Assembly (NCBI GenBank): GCA_025800365.1
Contig: JAOXRT010000080.1
Coordinates: 1-64,000 of the forward strand
Direction: 5' to 3'
DNA from: Cellvibrionaceae bacterium
GTDB taxonomy: Bacteria > Pseudomonadota > Gammaproteobacteria > Pseudomonadales > Cellvibrionaceae
DNA length: 64,000 nt
Each line of letters begins with the position of its first letter. Position 1 is the first letter of the stretch. This document shows, piece after piece, positions 34,758-45,515 of this stretch. Below the pieces are notes generated by a model that did no database searches, was not told the DNA's origin, and was given only the letters and a program-made list of their open reading frames with translations. Position numbers and translations under genes: made by a program.

Positions 34758-35372
34758 TTAAAATGTATCTTGAGTTTTATATGTGGTTTGAACTATAGAA
34801 TAAACTTGAGGATCTTGGGCCCAGCCTATAGCAATTATCTTGTAGTGATATACCGGTTTGGCTTTCGGAACATTATCATTCATCTCCTCCAGATCACCAC
34901 CTAGCTTTTGCTCACCTAAAAATTCAATAATATATCTTGGAGGCGCTGAAGCAGACGGTAGACCGTCAGAGGCAGCAACCACTGACTGGCTATTCTCATC
35001 ATCCCATGCGGACGGGTCATGATAATCCGGAAAACTGCTGTCAATTGATACTGATTCAATCAGCCCCTGAGCATTATTTATTGTATTGTTATAAAGCCCT
35101 TGTGTCGGATCTCTAAACCTTAAATATGGCTCTTCTGATGCAGTATTTAAAAATAATACGGCCGCTCTAGAACCCGCCTCTGCTGCATGCAGTGCCATTT
35201 GTATTTGCCTCTCATTTGAAGCCATTTTTGCTTGCAGAGAGCTACTGGACATTGATGCAACTGCTACGACGGACATTATCAACAGGACAACTAAAGCGAC
35301 AATTAGAGTAGCCCCTCGTTGATTTTTAAAAATATTTAGCGTTGCTCTTTGAGATAGTGTTTTCATTTTCAT
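34758..35372 (-). CDS. pilX: Type IV pilus assembly protein PilX
   Basis: A 204-residue minor pilin-like protein. The N-terminus NQRGATLIVALVVLLIMSVVAVASM carries the PilX_N motif, with a processing site before ATLIVAL; Glu+5 is absent, as usual in PilX/GspK-like components. MASNERQIQMALHAAEAGSRAA near residue 50 is the conserved PilX segment. It helps prime pilus assembly with PilY1. The start overlaps the pilW stop (TAATG). Confidence 0.88.
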   Translation of the reverse strand: MKMKTLSQRATLNIFKNQRGATLIVALVVLLIMSVVAVASMSSSSLQAKMASNERQIQMALHAAEAGSRAAVLFLNTASEEPYLRFRDPTQGLYNNTINNAQGLIESVSIDSSFPDYHDPSAWDDENSQSVVAASDGLPSASAPPRYIIEFLGEQKLGGDLEEMNDNVPKAKPVYHYKIIAIGWAQDPQVYSIVQTTYKTQDTF

Positions 35373-36454
35373 TACAACTCAACCACTGGGTTTTTGAGCA
35401 TAACTACTTGTGACATTTCCCTCTGAATACGCTTAGAGGCATTTCCGTCATTCGTACCGGTTACTTCAATAGCACTCAATTTAACATCCATTTTTACTCT
35501 ATCAACACGCTTCCACCCATCTGCACTTGCAACTTCAGCCGCGGTTCCAAAGCTAACCAAATTTCCATTTACCCATCCATACTCGACCTGAAAGTCTACA
35601 ATTCCGTCCATTACTTCTTGCCCATTCCTAAACAACGAACAGTATTGGGGATGATCCGCATCACACTGAGCAGATCCGCCATTTGCGATTACCTGCTGAG
35701 CAGCCTCACTTAAACCAACACTATAGCTGTACCCTCCAGCCCCAGCCAAGTAAAGGCGCGCCTGAATATCACCTGAAGTGGCGCTCTCCTCACCATAAAA
35801 TATCTTAGAAATATTGGTGCCTTGATTGCTTTGACCGGCATTGGGAAAGCCCGCTGGCACGGTAGCTCCCCTCGCGAGCCTCACCACGCCGTTATTACCA
35901 GGGTTATTGGTAATCAAGAAAACAACCGCGTAGTTACAGTTGGTTAAAACAGCTACATCCCATCGATTTAATGAGTTATAAGCCAATTGGTAATTAATGC
36001 TGTTGTCTAGTTGAATTTGAGTATCAGTATTTGAAGTGAAAGTCCCAACCAATGGAATTGAACGAGGTAGGGCAAACCTAAAAAACACTTGATCGGTACC
36101 ATTTACACCGTCACCGTCACTACCACTTATTGAAGAAGTAAAGTTAGCAGCTTGAGGGGTACCATCTGGTAACTCGCCGGTATCCTGCGCTAACAGGTTA
36201 ATTACTCGGCTTTCATCATCAAACCGAGGAACACAGCCTAAAAAACCTGAACTAGATCCTTCGTCATTTAATCGATTACTAACAAAGCGTATATTTTCCT
36301 GTATACGAGACAAGCCTTCTTGACTCCGCTGTGTCTCAATAGATGTGACATACAACTGCACAACCCCTGCCATCACCAACAAGCCAATGGTTATCGAAAC
36401 CATTAACTCCACCATGCCAACACCGTGTTGTTTAAACCCAGTCACTCTTTTCAC
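35372..36454 (-). CDS. pilW: Type IV pilus assembly protein PilW
   Basis: A 360-residue minor pilin from GTG 36454, overlapping pilV by 4 nt. The prepilin sequence is HG/VGMVELMVSITIGLLVMAGVVQLY, with Glu+5 and a hydrophobic helix. The long C-terminal domain contains FLGCVPRFDD and a Cys pair (CDADHPQYCSLF) typical of PilW. It is part of the tip complex with FimU, PilV, PilX and PilE. Confidence 0.9.
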   Translation of the reverse strand: MKRVTGFKQHGVGMVELMVSITIGLLVMAGVVQLYVTSIETQRSQEGLSRIQENIRFVSNRLNDEGSSSGFLGCVPRFDDESRVINLLAQDTGELPDGTPQAANFTSSISGSDGDGVNGTDQVFFRFALPRSIPLVGTFTSNTDTQIQLDNSINYQLAYNSLNRWDVAVLTNCNYAVVFLITNNPGNNGVVRLARGATVPAGFPNAGQSNQGTNISKIFYGEESATSGDIQARLYLAGAGGYSYSVGLSEAAQQVIANGGSAQCDADHPQYCSLFRNGQEVMDGIVDFQVEYGWVNGNLVSFGTAAEVASADGWKRVDRVKMDVKLSAIEVTGTNDGNASKRIQREMSQVVMLKNPVVEL

Positions 36455-36960
36455 AATCTAAACTCCAGTGTTACACAAGTTAAATCGACCTCTGGGTTAC
36501 CGCCACAATCTGCCCCAGTTGCTCCAGTTAATTGATCATCCCACATCACTGTGACCTCATGAACACCATTATCATCAATAGCCACCATCCCTCGGCCGGC
36601 AGGCAACCTTGACCTAATTTCTTGTGCCCAAATCCCCTCGTCCATCGTCTTAATCGTTGCTTGATCACAATCCAGTGAGCACTCGACCGCAGACCCGCTA
36701 AAGTTTTGCGTGTCTATATTGTCATAAAGATTGTTATCGTCATTTGAAAATTGATTATTGTTGGCGTTAATTCTATTTGCCATATCACGAGCCAAAACAA
36801 TCGCCACGGAGGAAAACATAGCGCTTTGATTGCTTCTCTGACTTGAGTTTTGAAGAGCTAAAGCGCCAAGCAAGCCAATGGCTAATAGAAACAAGGCCAC
36901 CAACACCTCTACCATAGTAGCGCCAGATTGTCGCTTGGGCTGTCTTACTACATTTAGCAT
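36451..36960 (-). CDS. pilV: Type IV pilus modification protein PilV
   Basis: A 169-residue minor pilin. The prepilin site is SG/ATMVEVLVALFLLAIGLLGALALQ, with Glu+5. ALQNSSQRSNQSAMFSSVAIVLARDMANRINAN continues the PilV signature. C-terminal Cys (CSLDCDQ, CGGNPEVDLTC) may be disulfide bonded. It overlaps fimU by 7 nt and pilW by 4 nt, implying translational coupling. Confidence 0.9.
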   Translation of the reverse strand: MLNVVRQPKRQSGATMVEVLVALFLLAIGLLGALALQNSSQRSNQSAMFSSVAIVLARDMANRINANNNQFSNDDNNLYDNIDTQNFSGSAVECSLDCDQATIKTMDEGIWAQEIRSRLPAGRGMVAIDDNGVHEVTVMWDDQLTGATGADCGGNPEVDLTCVTLEFRL

Positions 36961-37517
36961 GATGACGTACCCTTACTCACACTTATAGCTCCTGTAGGCA
37001 TTATCCGAACTGTAGCTGACTTCTCAGTGTCATTAGATTGATCCGCATCACCAGCACACACCCTCAACTCATACCCAGCAGTTTCTCCAGGCGACCCATC
37101 CGGATTAAAAACAATTTCTCGCTGCTGTGAACGGATAGTCATTTGAGCAGACACAAACGTCTCGACGTTGAGCATACAGTCTTCGTCATCAGCGCAATTA
37201 CCAGCCCCCAAATCGGGTATCATGTTATTGTTTCTATCCACAAACATAATCCAACCATCACCAAACTGACGACGACTCCCTCCTCGGCAGGCAGTGTTGT
37301 TTGTAGTTCCACAGATAACAACGTGTTCTCTTCGAGTCACGGCTTCTGATCGAGCCATCTGTATGGAGCTTTTTAGTTTCGCAAGATTAGCCCTCATTTG
37401 AGCCTTTTCACTTAGAGATCTCATGCCTGGAACTGCGACGGCAACGATAATCCCCAAAATCGCGACAACAACCATTAGCTCAATGAGGGTAAATCCATTT
37501 TCAGGGAACTTTTTCAT
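36954..37517 (-). CDS. fimU: Minor pilin FimU (GspH/FimT family)
   Basis: A 187-residue minor pilin with a canonical prepilin N-terminus: NG/FTLIELMVVVAILGIIVAVAV (Gly-1, Phe+1, Glu+5). The GspH domain shows SIQMARSEAVTRREHVVICG and FGDGWIMFVDRNNN. First gene of the fimU-pilV-pilW-pilX-pilY1-pilY2-pilE operon; no strong ribosome-binding site or sigma-54 promoter was found upstream. FimU connects the minor pilin tip complex to PilA. Confidence 0.88.
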   Translation of the reverse strand: MKKFPENGFTLIELMVVVAILGIIVAVAVPGMRSLSEKAQMRANLAKLKSSIQMARSEAVTRREHVVICGTTNNTACRGGSRRQFGDGWIMFVDRNNNMIPDLGAGNCADDEDCMLNVETFVSAQMTIRSQQREIVFNPDGSPGETAGYELRVCAGDADQSNDTEKSATVRIMPTGAISVSKGTSSC

Positions 37518-37658
37518 AGCTTATATATACCAGAGAGGCTCAAGCAAAGAATCTTAAGGGGGATCGGCGGCGAGATGTGGCGATAAAATGCTAGATGTTG
37601 AGACAACTGACCGCATCCTGTCGGTTTAGAAGTGGTTCTGAGCATAGCTCAGCAGAAG

Positions 37659-37693
37659 AGAATGTGCCAGTTTTCAGCAACTTAGCACATTCT
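37659..37693 (-). terminator. Hairpin after ispH, weak terminator
   Basis: AGAATGTGC (37659-37667) pairs with GCACATTCT (37685-37693) 15 bp after the ispH stop. There is no clear T tract, so it may instead stabilise the 3' end of the operon message. Confidence 0.4.
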
Positions 37694-37707
37694 TAGTCAT
37701 AGGCTTA

Positions 37708-38643
37708 TTAGCGCAGCTCCTTCGGCAAAGAGAAGCTTACATTCTCCTCTTGACCGCTCATCTCCGCTGGCGGGCTTGCGCCAAGAAGCTGCAAGCGCTT
37801 GATCACATCTTGTACTAGCACCTCTGGAGCCGAAGCCCCGGCACTTATACCTATAGATGATATAGACGCCAGCCAAACCTCGTCGATATCTCGCGCAGTA
37901 TCAATCAAATAAGCTTTTGCTCCACAACGTTCCGCCAGCTCACGCAGGCGATTGGAGTTTGAGCTGTTTGGAGAGCCCACCACCAATACAAGATCGTTTT
38001 CCAGGGCCAATTGCTTGATGGCATCTTGGCGATTTTGAGTGGCATAGCAGATATCGTTTTTGCGTGGACCGCGAATCTCGGGGAATCGCTCACGCAAGGC
38101 ATCGATAACCTTGGCAGTATCGTCCATCGATAAGGTAGTTTGAGTAACATAAGCCAATTTAGCAGGGTCGCGGACGGCAAGCTTGGCCACATCAGCCTCA
38201 TCTTCCACTAAGTAGATGCTGCCACCATAGCTGTCATCAAACTGCCCCATGGTCCCTTCAACTTCAGGGTGACCATTATGACCAATCAGTATGCACTCGC
38301 TTCCTTCGCGGCTGTACTTTAAAACCTCAATATGCACCTTGGTCACTAAAGGACAGGTCGCGTCAAAAACTTTCAAACTGCGTCGCTTGGCTTCTTCTTG
38401 TACCGCTTTGGATACGCCATGAGCACTAAAAATAACGATGACATCATCAGGCACTTCGTGCAGTTCATCGACAAATACCGCGCCGCGGTCGCGCAAGCTA
38501 TCCACGACAAACTTGTTATGCACCACCTCATGACGCACATAGATTGGCGCCCCGTGTATATCTAAGGCCCGATTTACAATATCGATGGCCCGATCTACTC
38601 CGGCACAAAAGCCGCGCGGGTTCGCTAGATTAATATTGATCAT
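37708..38643 (-). CDS. ispH: 4-hydroxy-3-methylbut-2-enyl diphosphate reductase
   Basis: A 311-residue iron-sulfur enzyme making IPP and DMAPP in the last MEP-pathway step. The three cluster Cys are in [12 protein letters not shown] (near 12), [11 protein letters not shown] (near 96) and [10 protein letters not shown] (near 197). [12 protein letters not shown] and the ISAGASAPE motif near 265 are also conserved. It starts within the fkpB stop (TAATG), ending the ribF-ileS-lspA-fkpB-ispH run. Confidence 0.97.
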   Translation of the reverse strand: MININLANPRGFCAGVDRAIDIVNRALDIHGAPIYVRHEVVHNKFVVDSLRDRGAVFVDELHEVPDDVIVIFSAHGVSKAVQEEAKRRSLKVFDATCPLVTKVHIEVLKYSREGSECILIGHNGHPEVEGTMGQFDDSYGGSIYLVEDEADVAKLAVRDPAKLAYVTQTTLSMDDTAKVIDALRERFPEIRGPRKNDICYATQNRQDAIKQLALENDLVLVVGSPNSSNSNRLRELAERCGAKAYLIDTARDIDEVWLASISSIGISAGASAPEVLVQDVIKRLQLLGASPPAEMSGQEENVSFSLPKELR

Positions 38644-39110
38644 TAGTGCTTTTGCACCCCATCACAAACCGCCACAGCAATGATGCGCACCTCAAAGATA
38701 AGGTCGCGACCGGCTAGAGGGTGGTTAAAATCGACTTTAACCACATCATCATTTACCTCTGCAACCACACCTGGTAACTCAGCCTGCTGCGCATCTGCAA
38801 AAGACACCATCAAGCCTTCTTCCAGCTCAATATCTTCAGCGAAAGAGTTTTTGGGGATCTCTTGAATGTTGTTTGGATTACGCTGACCAAAGCCTTGCTC
38901 CGGCGAGATCGGAAATTCTTTTTCATCGCCAGCGCACATACCCATTAAGACCTGCTCAAAGCCCGGCAGCAAATTGCCATCCCCAACACTGAAGGTCGCC
39001 GGCGAACCATCAAAGGTTGAATCTACCAAGGTTCCGTCTGCCATTTTGATGGCAAAGTGCAGGGTTACTTGTGTTCCTGGGCCAATGGCCAATTCTGTCA
39101 TATCAGTCAT
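38643..39110 (-). CDS. fkpB: FKBP-type peptidyl-prolyl isomerase (SlpA/FkpB)
   Basis: A 155-residue SlyD-like PPIase. [31 protein letters not shown] and [17 protein letters not shown] form the FKBP half, with the IF-domain insert ([21 protein letters not shown]) between strands and the returning strand [15 protein letters not shown]. It is a ribosome-associated chaperone in E. coli. Its position between lspA and ispH is conserved in gammaproteobacteria. Confidence 0.93.
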   Translation of the reverse strand: MTDMTELAIGPGTQVTLHFAIKMADGTLVDSTFDGSPATFSVGDGNLLPGFEQVLMGMCAGDEKEFPISPEQGFGQRNPNNIQEIPKNSFAEDIELEEGLMVSFADAQQAELPGVVAEVNDDVVKVDFNHPLAGRDLIFEVRIIAVAVCDGVQKH

Positions 39111-39192
39111 AAAAGCTAATCACTTTCTTTCCATCAAGCTAGGCCAAAAACATACTGGCGCTACTTCGAATTTTTTGTCGAACTTTTAAACC

Positions 39193-39732
39193 TTATTCAC
39201 TCACATCACTGTCTTTGCTGCGCCAAAGATCGATCAACAGCATTACTGCTCCAGCACAGATCGCACTGTCAGCAATATTAAAGGAAGGCCAGCGGTGCTG
39301 TTGATAATGCAAAGAAATAAAGTCGACCACATAACCTAAGGTTAGTCGATCGTAGAGATTCCCCAAGGCTCCACCAAGAATCAATGCCAAGGCTATGGGC
39401 TCCCAACGCTGTTCTGGGCGAATACGCGCCAGCCAAACAACCAGCATGCAGCTAACGCCCACAGCAATTGCTGAGAAGAACCAACGCTGCCAGCCACCCT
39501 CTTCGCTTAAAAAGCTGAAGGCGGCGCCATAGTTATACAACAACAACCAATCAAAAAACGGTGTCACCTCAACCGGCTGCGCATATTGAAAACTGGCCAG
39601 AGCCCAAGCTTTGGTGAGCAAATCAAAGGCGATAACAAAAGCGGCCAAGGCATACCAGAGCAGGGCTTTTTTCCAAAACCAAGGGCCGGCCAAAAGACCG
39701 GCAGTTTCGCTAGTCGGCTTAGGCGAACTCAC
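39193..39732 (-). CDS. lspA: Lipoprotein signal peptidase (signal peptidase II)
   Basis: A 179-residue four-helix inner-membrane aspartyl protease that cleaves prolipoproteins before the lipidated Cys. The catalytic Asp residues are in [16 protein letters not shown] and [11 protein letters not shown]. The GTG start at 39732, 5 nt after AAGGGGA, is chosen; ATG 39756 is possible and would give 187 residues. Either way the start overlaps the 3' end of ileS, indicating translational coupling. Confidence 0.93.
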   Translation of the reverse strand: MSSPKPTSETAGLLAGPWFWKKALLWYALAAFVIAFDLLTKAWALASFQYAQPVEVTPFFDWLLLYNYGAAFSFLSEEGGWQRWFFSAIAVGVSCMLVVWLARIRPEQRWEPIALALILGGALGNLYDRLTLGYVVDFISLHYQQHRWPSFNIADSAICAGAVMLLIDLWRSKDSDVSE

Positions 39733-42523
39733 GAACTTCCCCTTCACCAGCAACATTCTCTACACAGCGACCGCAAATTGTTTCATGCTCTGCAACTTGA
39801 CCAACATCTTCACGGAAATGCCAGCAGCGCTCACATTTTTCATGGGCCGATTTATTAACCAGAAGCTTTAAGCCTTCCAGTTCCGTTTCCACAGCTTCAG
39901 CAGGCGCATCAGCCAATGATTTAACTTCAGCCGCTGAAGTAATCAGGACAAAACGCAATTCGTTTGCCAAGCTAGACAAAGAAGCTTGCAGCGCTTCATC
40001 ACAGTACAACACCACCTCGGCTTGCAAAGAGCCGCCAACAACACCCTCAGCACGTTTCGCCTCCAAGGTCTTATTGACCTCCGTCTTCACCGCAGCAACT
40101 TGTTGCCAGAACTCATGCCCCATGGCAGATTCTGCAGCCGCTTCGGGTAAGGCGTACCACTCTTGCACAAAGATAGAACCCTGACGCTCACCTGGAATAT
40201 GCTGCCACAACTCATCAGCTGTAAAACTGGTGATGGGCGCCAACCAACGCGTCATTGCTTCGATAATATGGTACAAGGCTGTCTGCGCGGAGCGGCGTGC
40301 AACACTGTCTTCTTTACAGGTGTACTGGCGATCTTTAATGATATCCAAGTAAAAACCACCCAAATCTACCACACAGAAATTATGCAGCTTTTGATAAATT
40401 TGGTGGAAGCTATAAGCATCGTAGGCCGCAATAATTTCTTTTTGCAGTTCCGCGGTACGCTCAACCGCCCAACGATCCAAGGACAGCATATCTTCGATTG
40501 CAACCTGATCGTTTGTAGGATCAAAACCATTCAAGTTCGACAACAAGAAGCGAGCGGTATTACGAATTCGGCGATAGGAATCCGCGGTACGCTTAAAGAT
40601 CTCCTTGGATACCGTCATATCGCCACTAAAGTCAGTAGCGGCAACCCACAGGCGAAGAACGTCAGCTCCCAGCTCAGCAATAATTTCTTTTGGCGGAATT
40701 ACGTTGCCTAGAGATTTAGACATTTTGTGGCCATTAGTATCAACCGTAAAACCGTGAGTTAATACCTGCTTATAAGGTGCAGCGCCATTAATAGCCATTG
40801 CCGTTTTCAAAGACGACTGAAACCAACCACGGTGCTGATCCGAGCCCTCTAGATATAAATCGGCCGGGTAGCGCAAATTATCTCGACGTTGCAGAACCGC
40901 GTGATGAGTCACACCAGAATCGAACCAAACATCTAAGGTATCAGTTACCTTTTTGTATTTATCAGCATCTTCGCCCAATAGCTCGGCCGCATCTAATTCG
41001 AACCACGCTTCCATGCCATCTTGCTCAACACGTTTGGCCACCTCTTCAATTAAACGTGGAGTATCTGGGTGTAACTCTTGAGAGTCTTTATCAACGAACA
41101 AAGCGATTGGCACACCCCAAGTGCGCTGACGGGAAATACACCAGTCAGGGCTGGAATCCAGCATGCTGTCGATACGAGCGCGCCCCCAACCTGGGATCCA
41201 CTCAACATCTTCGACCGCTTTTTTAACATCATCGCGCAAGCCCTTTTGGCTCATGCTAATAAACCACTGCGGGGTCGCACGGAAGATCAATGGCGTTTTG
41301 GTGCGCCAGCAATGCGGGTAGCTATGCTCGATTTTTTCTTCGCACAGCAATACATCTTTTTCTTTCAACAGCTCAACGACTGCAGGGTCCACTTTATAAA
41401 CATGTTGACCGGCAAAAACTTCGACGATATCGCGATAGATACCGCTATCATTCAAATAATTTAAAGTACCCAAGCCATAACGCTGTCCAACATTGAAGTC
41501 ATCGACACCGTGATCGGGGGCGGTGTGTACACAACCTGTACCTGCATCAGTGGTTACATGATCACCTAGAATCACTGGAATTTCGCGATCGTAGAACGGG
41601 TGCGACAAAGCCAACTTCTCTAAGGCTTCGCCTTTACAACGAGCAATCACTTCAAAGCTTTCAATACCCGCGCGAGCCATAACAGACTCATGCAGAGCTT
41701 CGGCCATTAGCAAAACTTGCTCGCCCGCCTTAACGGCAACATAGTCCAGTTCGGCGTGCATAGAAACCGCCTGACTCGATGGCAAAGTCCATGGCGTTGT
41801 CGTCCAAATAACCACAAACACATTCTCGACACCTGCCAGCTCAGGCATGGCTTCAGCCAGTTTTGCGCTGTCTTTTACCGGATATTTAACATCAATCGAG
41901 AATGAGGTTTTGTTTTGGTATTCCACTTCCGCTTCGGCCAAAGCCGAGCCACCAACAACACTCCAATACACTGGCTTAAAACCACGATGCAAATGACCGT
42001 TTTCAGCGATTTTGCCAAGTGCGCGAATGATGTCAGCTTCAAACTGATAGTTCATGGTCAGGTAAGGGTTTTCCCATTCACCAAAAACACCTAAGCGAAT
42101 AAACTCTTTCTTTTGACCCTCTACCTGGCGCGCCGCATAGTCGCGACACTTCTGGCGAAAGCTTTTGAAATCCAATTTAACGCCGGCCTTGCCGTTTTTC
42201 TTTTCTACCTGATTCTCGATAGGTAGACCATGGCAATCCCAACCTGGAACATAAGGCGCGTCGAAACCGCTCAGGGTTTTCGACTTGATAATAATATCTT
42301 TTAAAATTTTATTAAGTGAATGGCCAAGGTGAATATCACCGTTAGCGTATGGAGGGCCGTCGTGCAAAATGAATTGCTCTGCGCCTTGACGGGCATCGCG
42401 AATCTGCTGATACAGATTGTCATCTTGCCATTTTTTCAACATGCCCGGCTCGCGCTGAGCTAGGTTCGCCTTCATGGCAAAGCCAGTTTTTGGCAAATTT
42501 AATGTGGCTTTGTAATCACTCAT
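39719..42523 (-). CDS. ileS: Isoleucyl-tRNA synthetase
   Basis: A 934-residue class Ia synthetase from ATG 42523 (an in-frame GTG lies at 42532). The HIGH-like motif is [19 protein letters not shown] near residue 57 and [10 protein letters not shown] is near 600. The editing CP1 domain is in place ([12 protein letters not shown], then [16 protein letters not shown]). A C-terminal zinc finger has [12 protein letters not shown] and CGRCVENV. Standard bacterial type; no sign of the mupirocin-resistant form. It lies between ribF and lspA. Confidence 0.97.
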   Translation of the reverse strand: MSDYKATLNLPKTGFAMKANLAQREPGMLKKWQDDNLYQQIRDARQGAEQFILHDGPPYANGDIHLGHSLNKILKDIIIKSKTLSGFDAPYVPGWDCHGLPIENQVEKKNGKAGVKLDFKSFRQKCRDYAARQVEGQKKEFIRLGVFGEWENPYLTMNYQFEADIIRALGKIAENGHLHRGFKPVYWSVVGGSALAEAEVEYQNKTSFSIDVKYPVKDSAKLAEAMPELAGVENVFVVIWTTTPWTLPSSQAVSMHAELDYVAVKAGEQVLLMAEALHESVMARAGIESFEVIARCKGEALEKLALSHPFYDREIPVILGDHVTTDAGTGCVHTAPDHGVDDFNVGQRYGLGTLNYLNDSGIYRDIVEVFAGQHVYKVDPAVVELLKEKDVLLCEEKIEHSYPHCWRTKTPLIFRATPQWFISMSQKGLRDDVKKAVEDVEWIPGWGRARIDSMLDSSPDWCISRQRTWGVPIALFVDKDSQELHPDTPRLIEEVAKRVEQDGMEAWFELDAAELLGEDADKYKKVTDTLDVWFDSGVTHHAVLQRRDNLRYPADLYLEGSDQHRGWFQSSLKTAMAINGAAPYKQVLTHGFTVDTNGHKMSKSLGNVIPPKEIIAELGADVLRLWVAATDFSGDMTVSKEIFKRTADSYRRIRNTARFLLSNLNGFDPTNDQVAIEDMLSLDRWAVERTAELQKEIIAAYDAYSFHQIYQKLHNFCVVDLGGFYLDIIKDRQYTCKEDSVARRSAQTALYHIIEAMTRWLAPITSFTADELWQHIPGERQGSIFVQEWYALPEAAAESAMGHEFWQQVAAVKTEVNKTLEAKRAEGVVGGSLQAEVVLYCDEALQASLSSLANELRFVLITSAAEVKSLADAPAEAVETELEGLKLLVNKSAHEKCERCWHFREDVGQVAEHETICGRCVENVAGEGEVREFA

Positions 42524-42561
42524 TGTCGTCACTTAATAATACGGGCGCAGTAGTGCGCATT

Positions 42562-43509
42562 TTAACGGGCAGCAAACCAAGCTTGCGCTTCGTCCTTATC
42601 CCGGTAGATCTGTTGCTTAAGCTCGTCGAGAGAATCAAATTTCTGCTCGTCGCGCAGTTTATGTTTAAACTCCACTGCAATTTCTTGCTCGTAGATATCG
42701 CCCTCGAAGTCAAATAAATGCACTTCGAGAATTGGCGTGTTTTCTCCACCAATGGTTGGCCTAACGCCCACATTGGCAACGCCTTGCAATAGCTGTCCAT
42801 CAGCTAGGCTTACTTCAACGGCAAACACCCCATTAAGCGGTGAGCGATAGCGATGAAGTTGCACATTGGCTGTTGGCATATCCCATTGGCGAGCCAACTG
42901 CTGGCCACGGATAACCTTGCCTTCAATTTTATAGGGGCGCCCCAATAAACGTTCGGCCAAGCGAAAATCGCTTGCTTCTAGCGCCGCTCGAATACGGGTA
43001 CTGCTGATGCGTTCACCGTCTAGCATCAAGGTTTGGGTGTCCGTCACCTCAAAGCCATAGCGCTTACCAGCATCCAACAGGAACTGATAGTCCCCACTGC
43101 GATCACAACCAAAGCGGAAGTCATCACCTATAACCAGGTACTTCACCCCCAAACCATCAACCAGAATTTGCTTTACAAACTCTTCCGCTGATAAGGAGCT
43201 GAATCGACGGTTAAAGGTTACGCAAAACACGCGATCAACACCCGCCTCAAACAAGGCCTTAGCCTTGTCTCGCACCCGCATTAATCTTGCAGGGGCTTTT
43301 TCACCAGCAAAATATTCATGGGGCTGTGGCTCGAAAGTCATCACTACCGAGGCCAAACGCAGGCGCTGGGCCTGATCGCGCACCTGGCGAACGATGGTTT
43401 TATGGCCCAGATGCACCCCATCAAAGGAGCCGATCGTCACCACGCTGCCTCGGTGGCGAGGCTGCAAATTGGCGATACCGCGAATAAACTCTTGTGCGCC
43501 CTGCTGCAT
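42562..43509 (-). CDS. ribF: Bifunctional riboflavin kinase / FAD synthetase
   Basis: A 315-residue enzyme making FMN and FAD from riboflavin. The N-terminal adenylyltransferase has TIGSFDGVHLGHKTIV near residue 24 and ISSTRIRAALEASDF near 165. The C-terminal kinase starts IRGQQLARQWDMPTANV near 200 and continues GVANVGVRPTIGG. It is upstream of ileS by 38 bp, the common arrangement. Confidence 0.96.
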   Translation of the reverse strand: MQQGAQEFIRGIANLQPRHRGSVVTIGSFDGVHLGHKTIVRQVRDQAQRLRLASVVMTFEPQPHEYFAGEKAPARLMRVRDKAKALFEAGVDRVFCVTFNRRFSSLSAEEFVKQILVDGLGVKYLVIGDDFRFGCDRSGDYQFLLDAGKRYGFEVTDTQTLMLDGERISSTRIRAALEASDFRLAERLLGRPYKIEGKVIRGQQLARQWDMPTANVQLHRYRSPLNGVFAVEVSLADGQLLQGVANVGVRPTIGGENTPILEVHLFDFEGDIYEQEIAVEFKHKLRDEQKFDSLDELKQQIYRDKDEAQAWFAAR

Positions 43510-43644
43510 GGTCGACTGCTAAGCCCTTTTAAAACACAAAAGGCCGAGTATACCGAAAAGCCCTGTACTGGCCTACAGCAGATGGGGGAATTACCGGAAT
43601 AAATTGCCCTTATTTAGGGCCTAGAGCATTTAGAGAGAAGGCTC

Positions 43645-43965
43645 TTACTGTAAACGGTGAGGAGGTAGCTCAACGGAGACATTGCGAGACCCCTGCATGA
43701 TCACCCAGCCTTGATAGCGGTGATTGCCGGTAGAGGTAAATTCGAAGGCAAACTCCCGACGCAGGCCTATATTGCCATTGCCAGCACGCTGAAACTTAAC
43801 GCCCTTAAGGGCAATGCTGTCGTCGAGCAGCTGCACATTTTCCATATTGCAACGCCTAGCGGCGGCCTGAAAAGCCAGCTCTTTCACCTTTACAGCCGTA
43901 AGCCAGTACCAGGCAAAGATCGCTACTGGTATTAAGGGCCACCATTGAGACAAGGTATACAACAT
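43645..43965 (-). CDS. DUF3301 membrane-anchored protein
   Basis: A 106-residue protein with one N-terminal membrane helix (residues 8-24, WWPLIPVAIFAWYWLTA). The DUF3301 segment is ELAFQAAARRCNMENVQLLDDSIALKGVKF, followed by LRREFAFEFTSTGNHRYQGWVIMQGSR. The family is widespread in gammaproteobacteria and of unknown function. It starts inside the stop of the DUF1415 gene (TAATG) and so is co-translated. Confidence 0.85.
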   Translation of the reverse strand: MLYTLSQWWPLIPVAIFAWYWLTAVKVKELAFQAAARRCNMENVQLLDDSIALKGVKFQRAGNGNIGLRREFAFEFTSTGNHRYQGWVIMQGSRNVSVELPPHRLQ

Positions 43966-44519
43966 TAGGCTTTTGCCTCCTTACTACACTGCAGGGCAGC
44001 TCTTAAGTGGGCCACCCCCAAGCGCTCGGCATGGCGTCGATTTCGCTCAGGGATTTTTTCAGGTGAACTCACACGCTCTAGCGCTTCGCTTAAGCTACTT
44101 TCACGCAGCAAGTGAAAAATCGGCCAAGGGCTGCGATTGGTATAATTTTCAGCCTCATCCGGTGAAACACCATCAAAACAATAATCTGGATGAAAACTCG
44201 CCAACTGAAATTCACCAAGAAAACCTTGCGCTTCTAACAGGGCCTGCAGCAAATCCAAGCGCTCAAGATAATCATCAAAATTTTCTAGCCCTTCGGGGAC
44301 AACCAGCAGAGCAGTTTCAATGGCTGATTCCGCCTGCAGCTGATAGCAGCTGTCGACGAAGTCTTGCAACTGCTCATGGGGGTCAGAAGCCAACAGTTGA
44401 TAATGCACACGATCAAGCACAGGGGCTGCATAGGGACAAAAATTCTCCCCCACTACAACGTTTTTCACCCAAGCTTGAACCTGAGCAATAATATCCTGTG
44501 CTTTTAATTCAGTACTCAA
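43965..44519 (-). CDS. DUF1415 family protein
   Basis: A 184-residue soluble protein of unknown function. DUF1415 landmarks are VQAWVKNVVVGENFCPYAAPV near residue 15, LLVVPEGLENFDDYLE near 97, GFLGEFQLASFHPDYCFDG near 120 and YTNRSPWPIFHLLRESSL near 145. Translation probably starts at TTG 44519, with GAGG 6 nt upstream. It is coupled to the DUF3301 gene and lies 31 bp after the 3-hydroxyacyl-CoA dehydrogenase gene. Confidence 0.88.
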   Translation of the reverse strand: MSTELKAQDIIAQVQAWVKNVVVGENFCPYAAPVLDRVHYQLLASDPHEQLQDFVDSCYQLQAESAIETALLVVPEGLENFDDYLERLDLLQALLEAQGFLGEFQLASFHPDYCFDGVSPDEAENYTNRSPWPIFHLLRESSLSEALERVSSPEKIPERNRRHAERLGVAHLRAALQCSKEAKA

Positions 44520-44550
44520 TCTAAACCTCGCCCCTACCGGCTATTGCGAC

Positions 44551-45405
44551 TTAGCTGTATTCGTAGAAGCCGCGGCCAGACTTCTTGCCCAACCAGCCTG
44601 CAGCAACATATTTGCGCAATAATGGCGCAGGGCGGTATTTATCTTCACCCAACTCTTTATGCAGAACTTCCATAATGGCCAAACAGGTATCCAAACCCAC
44701 AAAATCAGCCAAGGTTAGTGGCCCCATCGGGTGATTCAGACCAAGACGAGCGCCGCGATCAATATCATCACGGCTGGCAACACCTTCCTCTAGGGCAAAG
44801 ATTGCCTCATTTAGGAATGGCACCAATAAACGGTTTACCGCAAAGCCGGCTTTATCTTCACAGCTAACAACTTCTTTGCCCATTTGCTCAGCGAAAGATT
44901 TTACTGCTAGGTAGGTTTCTTCGCTGGTCGCCAAACCTTTAATTACCTCTACCAGCTTCATCACAGGCACGGGGTTAAAGAAGTGCAGACCGATAAATTT
45001 CTCAGGGCGAGAAATAGCACCAGCCATTAAAGTAATGCTGATGGAGCTGGTATTAGAAGCCAAAATAGCAGAGGGCTTACAAACCTTATCCAATTCGGCG
45101 AACAGCTTTAGCTTAAGATCAAGGTTTTCACTGGCCGCTTCGATAACTAAGTCACAGTCGGCCAAATCAGCAAGGCCATTCACAGGCTCAATACCAGTTA
45201 ATACAGCCTGCGCTTCTGCTTCCACCAATTTGCCTCTGGCAACCTGGCCCATCAGACGCTTCTCAATGGCCGCCTTACCATTTTGTGCGGTGGCTAAATC
45301 AATATCAGCCAGCTTTACATCCAAACCTGTGGCTGCGGCAACCTGGGCAATGCCACCACCCATTTGACCTGAGCCCAATACGCCCACAACTTTAATCTGA
45401 GTCAT
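44551..45405 (-). CDS. 3-hydroxybutyryl-CoA/3-hydroxyacyl-CoA dehydrogenase
   Basis: A 284-residue NAD-dependent dehydrogenase of the Hbd/PaaH type. The Rossmann motif [17 protein letters not shown] is at residue 8, the catalytic His segment [18 protein letters not shown] near 140, and the C-terminal domain has [21 protein letters not shown] and [15 protein letters not shown]. It oxidises (S)-3-hydroxyacyl-CoA, stereochemically different from the SDR at 4.9-5.8 kb. It is a single-function protein without a fused hydratase. The pathway is undetermined. Confidence 0.93.
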   Translation of the reverse strand: MTQIKVVGVLGSGQMGGGIAQVAAATGLDVKLADIDLATAQNGKAAIEKRLMGQVARGKLVEAEAQAVLTGIEPVNGLADLADCDLVIEAASENLDLKLKLFAELDKVCKPSAILASNTSSISITLMAGAISRPEKFIGLHFFNPVPVMKLVEVIKGLATSEETYLAVKSFAEQMGKEVVSCEDKAGFAVNRLLVPFLNEAIFALEEGVASRDDIDRGARLGLNHPMGPLTLADFVGLDTCLAIMEVLHKELGEDKYRPAPLLRKYVAAGWLGKKSGRGFYEYS

Positions 45406-45515
45406 CGTTACTCCAAACGCTATGCTATTGCTATTAGAAAACCGCGCTAGGATAGAGCCCCAGCAAAGGTTTGGAAAGGGGAACTTGTGTTAAATCTGGA
45501 AGGAATGGTTAAGAA

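Noticed and set aside
37640..37680. Sigma-54 promoter upstream of fimU (TGGCAC on the minus strand)
   Set aside because: There is no GC dinucleotide at the required distance from GG, so the -12 element is missing.
44375..44390. GGGGTCAG motif, as in the palindromic repeats
   Set aside because: A single half-site inside the DUF1415 coding sequence, with no inverted partner.
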